From IMG/VR virus record IMGVR_UViG_3300029448_000473, positions 1 through 22,822 of that record: a DNA stretch of 22,822 nucleotides; one strand, 5' to 3'. The stretch comes from a virus. Position numbers and translations under genes: made by a program. Shown piece after piece: positions 10,741-19,359 of this stretch (position 1 is the first letter of the stretch; each line of letters starts with the position of its first letter). Under the pieces are notes generated by a model. It was not told where the DNA came from and searched no databases. It saw only the letters and a list, made by a program, of their open reading frames with translations.

Positions 10741-13700
10741 TATTTAACTAAATCAAATGCATCATTAAATATAATGTCTGCTTGTTTTTGTTTATCAGTC
10801 GTTACTTCACCCTTTAAATTTTTTGTAATTACATCTTGAGTTAAATCTTTCATTTTATTTTTTATTTTTTTTATTATTCTTTGTCCATTATATCCCTGCC
10901 CTACCATATAATCTACATACATAGGAGGTAAATTACCTCCTTTTAACATGGCTAAAGCTGCCATTTCTGTCCAATCATCTTCTACTATAGATTTTTTATT
11001 TTTCATTCTAGTCATATGCCATATAACTTTATTTATATAAGCTTCTTTTAATGTGTATGTGGAAAACAATCTACGAGACCAATCTGTTAAATCTCTGTCT
11101 ATTTTTGCTCTTATTTTATTACCTGCTCCTACAACAACTACTCTATTTTCTCCTGTACTAGAATCATTTATATATTTAACTACATTTTCACCTTCTAGTT
11201 TTGCATTATAATAAGCTTCTATCATAGGTTTAAATATATTAGGAGCAAATGAGTTATAAAATATCATAGCATCACCATCTTCATTAATTCCCTGTAACCA
11301 TTTTTTTAAATAATTAGTGGTAGCACTACCTACATTACTTACTAGTTGAAGTCCGGGAGGCATTGTAAATATAGCATCTAATCCAATAGCAGCAGGAGCA
11401 GCTAAAGTGGCTGTTAAATCTGCATTAAGTGCTGTTGAAGGCACTCCAAATAATAAATAAGGATGGAAGTCATTTTCATATAACCACTCAGAAAAAGTTG
11501 GTATTTTAAAATCGGGTTTAAACTTTCTTCCTACACCACCTAATACTGTATTTAAAGCCCCTAGTAATTTATCTGCAACTTCTATACCTATAACTCCATA
11601 TAGACCTGCAGTAAAAACCATACTGGCAGCAAAAGAAGCAGTAGGACCAATATCTCCTGTTTTTTGTGTAGTTCTAACATGCTCTACCATTTGTGCTAAA
11701 TAGTTGTGTTGAAAGGTTTTAAATAATCCAAAAGTTTTACCTACTGTTCTTCCTAGTAAACCTGAACTACTATATAACATAGGTCTTTGAGTAGCATTAT
11801 ATTCTACCATATAAGTATCTGCTAGTTGCCATGCTCTATCTTTAGCCATCTTATGAGACATGCCTCCTTCTCTTAATGAATGATAAAACATTAAAGTAGC
11901 GTTCATACGAGAGAATTGTTCTAATCTTGCAGAAAAACCTTTACCTGTGGCAGCGTTTAAAAATTTTTCAAATCCTTTAAATGATTTACCTCTAATAGCT
12001 GCACCAAATTCATTTATAAAAGCAGCAGATATAGCTCTATTTTTAGCTGCTTCTTGTATAGCTTCTTTAGCTTCTCTAGAAGGATTTATTAAGTCTTTTT
12101 GTGATTTGATTAAAGCTTCTATAGGACTTCCTCCTTCCCCTATAGCTCTCATTCTAGAAAGTTGAGGTATTATCATTTGATAAGGTTGAATAACTTGAGA
12201 TAAAGCAAATCTCATATTAAACATTAATAGTCTAGTTGTTAATGTAAAAGAATTTATGTTATTAACAAATCTATCTAATCCGTTAGCACCTAAAAATTTT
12301 CCAAGAGTATTTTCTAAAGCTTGGTCTACTAAATGAGTTTTGCCTCCTCCTTTTTTTAATCCTAAAAAATCACCTGAAAAAACTGCACTATAATATCTGT
12401 TTAATAATTCAACAGTATTTTTATAATGTTTACTAATATTTTTATCAGTTGTTAAATCTTTTAAATTTCTTCTTAATTTAATTTGATGCCCACTTCTAAC
12501 AGCACCTTGTATATACGCCATATACCCTTTAACAAAATCAGATGTGTTTTTAATTCTAGCTACTCCTTCAGGAACACCTAGTTTTTTATATATAGCAGCA
12601 TTACCACCTAGATAACCATCTACAAATTTTTGTTTACGTGGCATCTTATGAATATTAAATCCCATTTTTACATACTGAGCTTCCCATACATCTTTAACTT
12701 CTTTTGCTAATTGTTTATTATTTCTTAAAAAATTCATTGTTTCAGCAAAAACGTGTACTTGCATATCTCCTGTTCTTTGAGCTGCGTCTACTTGAGTTTT
12801 CACGTCACCAAATTTTTTCTCTACTGCTTTTTGTAGTATTTTAGCTGATGCCTTACTATTAGCAGGTAGCACAGCTATCAATGAGTTATTAGATTTATTT
12901 CTAACAAATATTCTAAAATCTGCCATCCATATATGAGGAAAGTAAGAAGGAAGTTCATTAACAGTTTTAAATTCAGGTCCACCATATTTTAAACCCATTT
13001 CATTATAAAATTTTAAACTATCCTTTAATCCTTTTCTTAAAGTTTTGTATACTAAGATTTGATTATCATTAAATTTAAAATTATCTCTAAGTGCTTTATT
13101 AGTTAAATCTCCCTCTCTTTTACTATATAATCTATTATTCTTTTTATTTTGAGTAGCAAATTTTTCTATAGCAGGTAATTTTTCTACTACTCCATTTAAA
13201 AATTTAGAGTTAGTATCTAATATTGCTTCTATAGAATTAGGGTCTCTTCCTGTTTTGGCATATTGATTAGCAGGAAGAATACTTATTTCTTTACCTGAAA
13301 ATGGAGTTAAACCTTTAATAACATTAGTAAAATAAGGTTCCGCTTTATTAAATACAGGATTACGTAGTATTGCGTCTATAGTATTTTCTGCTGCTATTCT
13401 ATTTTGAGTTACTAAATCTACACCTTTTTTAAATAAAGCATTAGTAGTTTTTGCAGCAAATCTTGCAGGAGCAGCTTGAAATATAAATTCATTTATAGCT
13501 CCTTTTATTCCAGAAGTAGTTAAGTCTTTTTCTGTAGGCTCATATTGGTATTCTTTCTTCTTAGTTTTTTTATTTACTTTTACACCTGAGGGTTTTATTA
13601 AACTATTAATTACTTCAGGTACAGAACGTAAGTCTAAGTATTCTTTAGACATTTGTATATTAGCATTAGTCTTGTTAAAATTATCTCTTAAGGTATATAT

Positions 13701-14912
13701 ATCTCCTTCAAGTCTAGCTAATCTTTTTTCCATAGAATTTAATTCTTTTTTACCTACACTTTTATCTCCCCTGCCTATTGCATCTTTAGCTAGAACTATT
13801 TGTTCATTTAATTGAGTGTATTCTTTAGATTTATTTTCTATAACATTTACTTGTCTACTACCTTCTAATTCTAATTCTTTAATAAATCTATTTTGTTGAT
13901 AATTTCTTCCACTTAAATAAGAATTTAAATCGTATTTTGCATCTCTAATACTTTTACCTTCTAAATTTCCTATAGCACTTAAAGTTGCAAAGGTTATTCC
14001 TCCTACTAATTTATCTTCTAAATTTCCATCAGTTGTACCATAACCTAAAGCTCCCATAGTTGTAACTCTTGTTCTAATATTAAAAGGTTCTAGAGTTTTC
14101 ATTATACTTCCTAGAAGATATCCTTTACCTCCTGCTACAGCAGCTTCTTTTAATCCTTTATCTGATTCTCTTAATGCATCTGTAACACCAAAACCTAAAG
14201 GAACTGATTTTAATAATCTAATAGGACCTATGTATTCTCCTATTGTAACTGGAGCAGCACCAAATGCAGATGTTAACTTTCCTACAAAGGTATCAGGGTC
14301 TACTGGTCTATATCCATAAGTAGCTGAGGTATTAAAGTAAGGATTTTCAGAACTAGGATTGTATTGTATAGATAAACTTTTTAAATAATCTTCTGCTACA
14401 TCTAAAGCATAGGATAAACCTTCTTCATTATCTTCTTCATATGCTCCTTGAATACCTTTACCAAATTTTTTTATAGCATATTTATTTAATTTATTAAGCC
14501 CCCCGGGAATATTACCCAATGTATGATAAAAAGAAGAAGCACTATTTAAATAACCATATAAAATATCATTACCAAAACCTTTTATACCATCCATAAAAGT
14601 ACCCGGAACTTTTACTTGTCTGTCAGATTGCATACCTTCACTATATAAAGAAGAATTATTTTCTATTTCTGAAATATCAGTTAGACCATCAAAACCTTGA
14701 GGTTTCGATATAGTAATACTTCCTTTATTATTGTTATAATTATTTATCTTATTAAATTCTTCAGATAAATTAATATTTTTATTAGGTTTTTTATTTAATT
14801 TATTTTTTAATAACTCTATGTTATTTAAGGGGAGAGAGACATCTTGTTGAATAACAGTGTCCTTAGGTTCAGCTTCATTAAGCTTATTAATTAACAGTTC
14901 TATGTCTGCCAT
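10740..14912 (-). CDS. Giant internal/ejected virion protein, 1390 aa
   Basis: This is the largest gene in the window. The product lacks a signal peptide and contains no cysteine. It has Asn/Lys-rich N-terminal segments, Gly/Ala-rich hydrophobic stretches (for example TFMDGIKGFGNDILYGYL, and a hydrophobic run near ASFAASMVFTAGLYGVIG), a predicted coiled-coil region around 330-410 and a conserved-looking C-terminal half (NELPSYFPHIWMADFRIFV; GMSHKMAKDRAWQLADTYMV; GRTVGKTFGLFKTFQHNY). The C-terminal pattern recalls phage 'large polyvalent protein' domains of the LPD38 kind. Position after a set of internal-type proteins and before lysis genes matches T7 gp16-like ejection proteins. I see no transglycosylase motif that I can confirm. 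Confidence 0.65.
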   Translation of the reverse strand: MADIELLINKLNEAEPKDTVIQQDVSLPLNNIELLKNKLNKKPNKNINLSEEFNKINNYNNNKGSITISKPQGFDGLTDISEIENNSSLYSEGMQSDRQVKVPGTFMDGIKGFGNDILYGYLNSASSFYHTLGNIPGGLNKLNKYAIKKFGKGIQGAYEEDNEEGLSYALDVAEDYLKSLSIQYNPSSENPYFNTSATYGYRPVDPDTFVGKLTSAFGAAPVTIGEYIGPIRLLKSVPLGFGVTDALRESDKGLKEAAVAGGKGYLLGSIMKTLEPFNIRTRVTTMGALGYGTTDGNLEDKLVGGITFATLSAIGNLEGKSIRDAKYDLNSYLSGRNYQQNRFIKELELEGSRQVNVIENKSKEYTQLNEQIVLAKDAIGRGDKSVGKKELNSMEKRLARLEGDIYTLRDNFNKTNANIQMSKEYLDLRSVPEVINSLIKPSGVKVNKKTKKKEYQYEPTEKDLTTSGIKGAINEFIFQAAPARFAAKTTNALFKKGVDLVTQNRIAAENTIDAILRNPVFNKAEPYFTNVIKGLTPFSGKEISILPANQYAKTGRDPNSIEAILDTNSKFLNGVVEKLPAIEKFATQNKKNNRLYSKREGDLTNKALRDNFKFNDNQILVYKTLRKGLKDSLKFYNEMGLKYGGPEFKTVNELPSYFPHIWMADFRIFVRNKSNNSLIAVLPANSKASAKILQKAVEKKFGDVKTQVDAAQRTGDMQVHVFAETMNFLRNNKQLAKEVKDVWEAQYVKMGFNIHKMPRKQKFVDGYLGGNAAIYKKLGVPEGVARIKNTSDFVKGYMAYIQGAVRSGHQIKLRRNLKDLTTDKNISKHYKNTVELLNRYYSAVFSGDFLGLKKGGGKTHLVDQALENTLGKFLGANGLDRFVNNINSFTLTTRLLMFNMRFALSQVIQPYQMIIPQLSRMRAIGEGGSPIEALIKSQKDLINPSREAKEAIQEAAKNRAISAAFINEFGAAIRGKSFKGFEKFLNAATGKGFSARLEQFSRMNATLMFYHSLREGGMSHKMAKDRAWQLADTYMVEYNATQRPMLYSSSGLLGRTVGKTFGLFKTFQHNYLAQMVEHVRTTQKTGDIGPTASFAASMVFTAGLYGVIGIEVADKLLGALNTVLGGVGRKFKPDFKIPTFSEWLYENDFHPYLLFGVPSTALNADLTATLAAPAAIGLDAIFTMPPGLQLVSNVGSATTNYLKKWLQGINEDGDAMIFYNSFAPNIFKPMIEAYYNAKLEGENVVKYINDSSTGENRVVVVGAGNKIRAKIDRDLTDWSRRLFSTYTLKEAYINKVIWHMTRMKNKKSIVEDDWTEMAALAMLKGGNLPPMYVDYMVGQGYNGQRIIKKIKNKMKDLTQDVITKNLKGEVTTDKQKQADIIFNDAFDLVK

Positions 14913-14913
14913 T

Positions 14914-15996
14914 TTAATACTCTACAAAGTACGTTTGTCCATTAGATATAAACTCTATCATTGTTTTAGTTCCTTCTTCTATACTAGTTAATACATCTAC
15001 AACTTCTTGATTACTCATAGTGTCCATATTTAATTTTACTTTTGGTAGATTATTCTGATAATCAGATAAAGATTCTACATTTCCTATAACATTATATCCT
15101 AAATCAACTATAGACTGCACATTAGTATCTTGTCCCATTTGTGAAGTATCTATATTAGAATAAATATTTGTGTTATCTCTACTAGAATTAGTTGTACCCA
15201 AAATTTGATTAATACCTGTTATAATATTCTCTCTTGGTTCTCCTTCTAAAAATTGTACAGAAGCATAATCTTTTGCAGCAAATTGTAAAATATTGTTTAA
15301 AATATCTTCGGCACTATCTGCTTGAGCGTTATCACCTTTTATGAGATTGTATTCCATTTCATTTAAAGCAAATTCTCCTAACTGTGAATTCATAGCATCC
15401 TCTATAGGTATTTGATTTTGAACTAAATAAGCTAATTTATTGTAGGCATTTGACACATAATCACTTTTATCTAATCCGGGTAAAGGACTAGTTATAGGTT
15501 CTGCCCCTATTGTAGGAGCATCAGATAAAGTAGTAAAAGATTTTGTGTAATCTCTAGAAGGTATTAATAATTCTGCTGTTTTGTTTCCTGTATTTAAACT
15601 TGTGTAAAGATTATTAATAGCTGACATATCATTTTCATATATACTTTGACTTGCTTCACCTAAATAGTCATAAGGATTAGCTATGCTTTTTATGTAATCT
15701 TCAGGAATTTGAAATTCTGAAACTCTTTTAGCTATATCATCAACATCATCATTAAAGTCAATAGAATTATTATCTACTTGATAAGCTAATTGATAAATAC
15801 CATTTTTACCATACTTTGAGTTCATTATACCTGCAACTTTTTGTAACTTATTTACTTTTTGTGTAGCGTTATCATCTGCTGTTACAAGTTTATCTCCTAG
15901 TGTTTTTATTTTAGTAGCTATGGCGGCATCTTCTTGCCCCCAATTATCTAATTGTCTTTGTAGCATACCTGTTAAAAATGATGTTCCAAATGCCAT
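14914..15996 (-). CDS. Probable internal virion protein, 360 aa
   Basis: The 360-residue acidic protein has no cysteine, no membrane span and no motif I recognise. The N-terminal part (FLTGMLQRQLDNWGQEDAAIATKIKTLGDK) is helical, and the rest is rich in Asn, Asp and Ser. Its ATG (15996) follows AAGGAGAAGAATA and overlaps the upstream gene's stop (TAATG). It is followed 1 nt later by the giant protein. By position it probably belongs to the core or ejection apparatus, as T7 gp15 does; this is inference. Confidence 0.6.
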   Translation of the reverse strand: MAFGTSFLTGMLQRQLDNWGQEDAAIATKIKTLGDKLVTADDNATQKVNKLQKVAGIMNSKYGKNGIYQLAYQVDNNSIDFNDDVDDIAKRVSEFQIPEDYIKSIANPYDYLGEASQSIYENDMSAINNLYTSLNTGNKTAELLIPSRDYTKSFTTLSDAPTIGAEPITSPLPGLDKSDYVSNAYNKLAYLVQNQIPIEDAMNSQLGEFALNEMEYNLIKGDNAQADSAEDILNNILQFAAKDYASVQFLEGEPRENIITGINQILGTTNSSRDNTNIYSNIDTSQMGQDTNVQSIVDLGYNVIGNVESLSDYQNNLPKVKLNMDTMSNQEVVDVLTSIEEGTKTMIEFISNGQTYFVEY

Positions 15997-16502
15997 TATT
16001 CTTCTCCTTCAGTTTCTTTTTCCATTAAACCCATAAGTTTAGGGGATTCTTCTATTGTAACATTTTCTTCTTTTGCAGTTTGTTCTACTTTTATATTATT
16101 AATTACTTTGTCAAATTTTTTACGAACTAAAAATTCTTCTGCAATTTTAGTAGGTGACTTATCATCCATTGTTATAACAATCTCTTTTATATTGGCTTTT
16201 TTTGCTATAGCTATAACCATAGACATAACTATGGGAGTAAGTAAAAGACCTAAATCAGGATTAAATTTACCTTCTGTAAAACCTGCAAACAATAAAGTTC
16301 TAACAATAGCTTCTACAGGAACCCCTGACTTTAACATTGCTAACATATTTAAAGCAGCATCTTCTTCTGTTATAGCTCTAAATATAGATTCAGCAGCTTC
16401 GTTTATATTAGTATGCTTAGGAGAATGTTCCCAAGGATAATTACCGGGATTGTCAGTTAAAGATTGACCCGGAACTGGTGCATCAAATGGATTATATTTC
16501 AT
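15996..16502 (-). CDS. Conserved marine-phage-type late protein, 168 aa
   Basis: The 168-residue protein begins MKYNPFDAPVPGQSLTDNPG, then PWEHSP, and later has LKSGVPVEAIVRTLLFAGF and a hydrophobic segment LLLTPIVMSMVIAIA (about residues 84-101). I recall related proteins ('NPFDrPiPGqSLT..P...PWE.PP', 'GvPvEaivqtl.f.GF.eGk..pd') as uncharacterised virion-region proteins in marine phages. The C-terminus is acidic. No good Shine-Dalgarno sequence stands before the ATG. It lies 2 nt after the upstream gene's stop, so coupling is likely. The function is unknown; it lacks cysteine. Confidence 0.65.
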   Translation of the reverse strand: MKYNPFDAPVPGQSLTDNPGNYPWEHSPKHTNINEAAESIFRAITEEDAALNMLAMLKSGVPVEAIVRTLLFAGFTEGKFNPDLGLLLTPIVMSMVIAIAKKANIKEIVITMDDKSPTKIAEEFLVRKKFDKVINNIKVEQTAKEENVTIEESPKLMGLMEKETEGEE

Positions 16503-16504
16503 AA

Positions 16505-16753
16505 TTAGGACTGCACAAATCTGTTAATACGTTGTAGCCAACTGTTTAATACTTCATCATAATTATAAACATCAGGTGCTTTAGGTCCCTCTGCTTTATC
16601 CATTCCTGAAGAAGATAACTCAAACATACCCCCTAAACTAGGCTCTTCAATTAAAGGTGTAGGTGTTCTATCTTTTTGTTTATTAGTAACTGTTTTATAT
16701 ATATCAGCTCCTGTTTTTATTACTTTATATATTTTTGCTATATCTCCAAACAT
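16505..16753 (-). CDS. Small late protein, 82 aa
   Basis: The 82-residue product (MFGDIAKIYKVIKTGADIYK start) has an amphipathic N-terminal helix, a Pro/Ser/Gly-rich middle and a short C-terminal helix. There is no cysteine and no membrane span. The ribosome binding site AGGAGGAAAC is among the best in the late operon and suggests high expression, as for a structural protein. The function is unknown. Confidence 0.6.
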   Translation of the reverse strand: MFGDIAKIYKVIKTGADIYKTVTNKQKDRTPTPLIEEPSLGGMFELSSSGMDKAEGPKAPDVYNYDEVLNSWLQRINRFVQS

Positions 16754-16761
16754 GTTTCCTC

Positions 16762-18342
16762 CTAAATTCTGTTAATAATTTCTACTGCAAATTCACCCAT
16801 TAATTCATATAACTTTGTCTTTTGATTTTCATCTGCTATATCAAAAGCTGTTTGTCTTTGTAAAGCAGCTACTGCTAAGTTGTGTTGCCTGTTTAAAGAA
16901 TTTTCAGCAGCAGTATTAGACCATGATGCTTCATCTCTCCATTGTTGCCACAATCCTGACATAGCAAAGTTTGATATACCTAATAAGTTTGCAGCATTGG
17001 TTTGATTAGCAGCATTAATAGCTGCCGTGTTCGCTGTATTAGTATTTCTTCTCCATGCTACATTTGATTGGTCGATAACACGTTGATTTTCTACATTAAA
17101 TCTTTCTCTTTGGTCTTTTACTTGAGTATTAAATTGACTTATCTGTGCTTGTAAAGCTGAGTTAGCTTGGTCTACTGCTATTTTATTATTAGCATTTTCT
17201 GCTTCTAATCTATTTTTTTCTGTAGCATTAAACTGACCCATAGAATTTTGCATAGTGCTATTATTTTGTTTAATTTGAGCTTGAAGATTATCAAAGAATT
17301 GGTCAGTTTGAGACTGGCTTTCTGAATTAAATTGTCTAGCTGCATTAATAGCAGATTGGTCTGATAAAAGTTTTTGTTGTCTTAGTTGTACATTTTGTAA
17401 ATTAGCTTGTTGAGTATTATTTAAATTAGTCATATCCATTTGGAAATGCTGTTGAGCATTTAATACTGCAGCTTGTTGTCTATTATTTAAATTTTGAAAT
17501 ATTAACTGTGAATATGTTTGTGCATCTTGTTGAGCAATAGGAACAGAGGCATCTAAAACTCCTCTAGCAATAGCTTCAGCAGCAATACTAGAAGAACTTA
17601 ATCCTCTTTTTGCCATAGCGGCATCTGCAACTCTTTGAGCAGCACTTGCAAATGCGGGTAAAGGTTGTCCTGCTTGTTGGGCAGCAGTTACTTCGTTAGA
17701 AATATTTTCTAATTGACCCATAACAGTAGCTTCTTTTGGTATATCGGCTACATTCATAGTAGCAGCAATAGCAGGTTGAGTAACACTACCTTGTGCAGCA
17801 GCCATTTGCTCGGCAGGAACTCCTGCTTGAACAGCATAGTTTTGATATGTTTTAGTAAAATCAGAAGGTTCAACTTGAGCGGTAGTAGCAACAGTTGTAG
17901 GGGTTATTGTAGGAGCAGTAGGAACAATAGCTTGAGCTGTAGGACTAGGTGTAGTTAATCCGGGAGTAGCTTGTATCTCACCAGTTCTTACTTGTTGTAA
18001 TTGAGGACTAATCATAGCACCACTAGGTAGCGTAGGCTGTACCATTTGAGCTGCAGTAGTGGCTTGAGTTAATGCTGAAGTGTTTGTTTGAGTAGAAGGT
18101 ATAGCTTGTTGAATAGCACCTACTTGTTGTTCTCTTGTTGTTGGTGATGTAGGAGAAGGTTGAGGTGTCATAGCTGTATTAGATTTCATATTAAATACTT
18201 GACCTGCTACAGTGCCTCCTTGAAACCCTATAGGTACTTGATATCTTGTACCATCTCTATCATACATATACTGATTACCATCCTGAGGCATAACAGCAGT
18301 ATAAGGCTGACTCCCCGGTCCATATCCTAATTCAATAGCCAT
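16762..18342 (-). CDS. Gln/Asn/Ala-rich internal virion protein, 526 aa
   Basis: The N-terminal 180 residues are low complexity (Thr/Pro/Gln/Ala) and probably disordered. About 200-300 holds MAKRGLSSSSIAAEAIARGV and PIAQQDAQTYSQ, a motif I recall from phage internal or tail-associated proteins. From about 300 to 500 it is a long Gln/Asn/Ala-rich helical, coiled-coil-like repeat. The organisation resembles T7 gp14-like or other inner-core proteins that form helical bundles around ejected DNA; this is inference. It has no cysteine and no signal peptide. It starts at ATG 18342 (GGGAG upstream) in a TAATG junction with the previous gene. Confidence 0.6.
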   Translation of the reverse strand: MAIELGYGPGSQPYTAVMPQDGNQYMYDRDGTRYQVPIGFQGGTVAGQVFNMKSNTAMTPQPSPTSPTTREQQVGAIQQAIPSTQTNTSALTQATTAAQMVQPTLPSGAMISPQLQQVRTGEIQATPGLTTPSPTAQAIVPTAPTITPTTVATTAQVEPSDFTKTYQNYAVQAGVPAEQMAAAQGSVTQPAIAATMNVADIPKEATVMGQLENISNEVTAAQQAGQPLPAFASAAQRVADAAMAKRGLSSSSIAAEAIARGVLDASVPIAQQDAQTYSQLIFQNLNNRQQAAVLNAQQHFQMDMTNLNNTQQANLQNVQLRQQKLLSDQSAINAARQFNSESQSQTDQFFDNLQAQIKQNNSTMQNSMGQFNATEKNRLEAENANNKIAVDQANSALQAQISQFNTQVKDQRERFNVENQRVIDQSNVAWRRNTNTANTAAINAANQTNAANLLGISNFAMSGLWQQWRDEASWSNTAAENSLNRQHNLAVAALQRQTAFDIADENQKTKLYELMGEFAVEIINRI

Positions 18343-18542
18343 TAATTTTTACTCCCTTTAATCATATATGCTTCCATCCACATAATTTTTTCTTTTATTA
18401 CTGCTATATCTCTTTGCATTTCTATTACAGAATCTGCTTTAGCTTCTACTGCATCAAGTCGTTCTGAAAACATACCCCAAGTCATACCAATTGTTACCAA
18501 TAGCACAAGATAAGGTAATAATGTTTTCAGTTCTAGTTTCAT
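18342..18542 (-). CDS. Small membrane protein with coiled coil, 66 aa
   Basis: One N-terminal transmembrane span (about residues 7-24, LLPYLVLLVTIGMTWGMF) is followed by a heptad-like region (ERLDAVEAKADSVIEMQRDIAVIKEKI). That is the layout of an inner-membrane protein with a coiled coil, like many phage lysis or holin-associated proteins (i-spanins, Rz-like), but it is short and lies far from the lysozyme. The ATGA overlap couples it to the upstream gene. Function is uncertain. Confidence 0.6.
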   Translation of the reverse strand: MKLELKTLLPYLVLLVTIGMTWGMFSERLDAVEAKADSVIEMQRDIAVIKEKIMWMEAYMIKGSKN

Positions 18543-18835
18543 CCGTTTGCTACCTTTAGTCCATTAACTTGATTTGAACGCTCGCTTTGTTCTTCCCACG
18601 TTCTTGCTAGTTCTTTATCTTTTGTATAATCATGTTTGTCTTTGTTCATAGCAACTACTTCATCCACAGTCATATTCATTCTTTTTTGTCTTTCTTGAAA
18701 ATTTCTTTCTGCCCATGTTTCTAATCTATCTATTAAGAATTGATTATGAATAACTAATTCTTTATTTTCTTTTCTTAATATTTTAAGTTCTTTTCTGTAT
18801 TCAGTTACTTGTTCTTCAAGTTTTTTTAATGACAT
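18539..18835 (-). CDS. Coiled-coil late protein, 98 aa
   Basis: The 98-residue protein is strongly charged, with a clear coiled coil in the first half (SLKKLEEQVTEYRKELKILR, continuing KENKELV) and a Lys/Glu-rich rest. There is no membrane span or cysteine. AGGAG stands 6 nt before the ATG. It lies between two membrane/coiled-coil genes, which suggests that the three form one assembly; this is inference. I know no family. Confidence 0.65.
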   Translation of the reverse strand: MSLKKLEEQVTEYRKELKILRKENKELVIHNQFLIDRLETWAERNFQERQKRMNMTVDEVVAMNKDKHDYTKDKELARTWEEQSERSNQVNGLKVANG

Positions 18836-18843
18836 GTTTACTC

Positions 18844-19359
18844 CTATTTACTTTTTGCTGACATTCCTGCTAAAGGATTGTTCAACGCTTTATTTATTTG
18901 TAATTCTAAACTTTCTTCTAGTAACTTCATTTCTTCTATAAGCTCTCTTGAATCTTCTTTTTGTCTATCTTCCACGTCATTCACAATTTCGGTTATGTGT
19001 CGTACGTCTTGCTCAACAGCTCTTAAATCTGTTTTAAGGTCATCTTTAAGTTCCCGACTAACAGTACTTATTAAGTCTATTTCACCTAGTATAATTTCTA
19101 ACTCACTTTTTAAAGCATCTAATTGTTGTGATACAAGCTCTATTTGTGCTTTTGTTTGTGTTTCTACAAGAGCAATCTTTTTATCAAAGCCACTTAAATC
19201 AGGGGCAGTGTATGATTCTATTTGTGCAGACATATCTTGAAATTTTTTAAATGCCTCAAATCCGCCATATAGAACTCCTACAGCACTACTTAATGCTAGG
19301 ATGACTGCAAACATCTTTCCTCCTTTAAAGGAAATACCGCCTACGCTCACTTCTGCCAT
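18844..19359 (-). CDS. Membrane protein with long coiled coil, 171 aa
   Basis: The N-terminus MAEVSVGGISFKGGKMF leads to a transmembrane segment (about residues 15-35), followed by more than 100 residues of coiled coil (LVETQTKAQIELVSQQLDAL and onwards). The GISFKGGK start is one I recall from uncharacterised late proteins of marine phages. It lacks cysteine. The start overlaps the upstream gene by 13 nt and lacks a strong ribosome binding site. Possible roles are membrane anchoring of ejected proteins or lysis control; neither is shown. Confidence 0.65.
   Translation of the reverse strand: MAEVSVGGISFKGGKMFAVILALSSAVGVLYGGFEAFKKFQDMSAQIESYTAPDLSGFDKKIALVETQTKAQIELVSQQLDALKSELEIILGEIDLISTVSRELKDDLKTDLRAVEQDVRHITEIVNDVEDRQKEDSRELIEEMKLLEESLELQINKALNNPLAGMSAKSK

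Noticed and set aside
11041-11070. Second DnaA-box-like sequence (TGTGGAAAA, minus strand)
   Set aside because: It is a looser match (TTTTCCACA) within coding sequence of the giant protein and has no supporting context.
16108-16440. Open + strand frame of 110 codons opposite the 168-residue late gene
   Set aside because: It is an antisense shadow of a gene with good coding features; there is no ribosome binding site and the composition is that of reversed codons. Similar shadows oppose the helicase (3445-3822, 4171-4425) and the acidic protein (19711-20157).
17041-17060. Half-match to the palindrome (TAACACGTTGA)
   Set aside because: The symmetry is broken on the right side and it lies in coding sequence, so it is not counted with the four perfect sites.
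16762-18342. Gln/Ala-rich frame as a tail-fibre gene
   Set aside because: Low-complexity Gln/Asn/Ala helices fit internal core proteins better than beta-rich fibres, and it sits in the cysteine-free internal-protein block.
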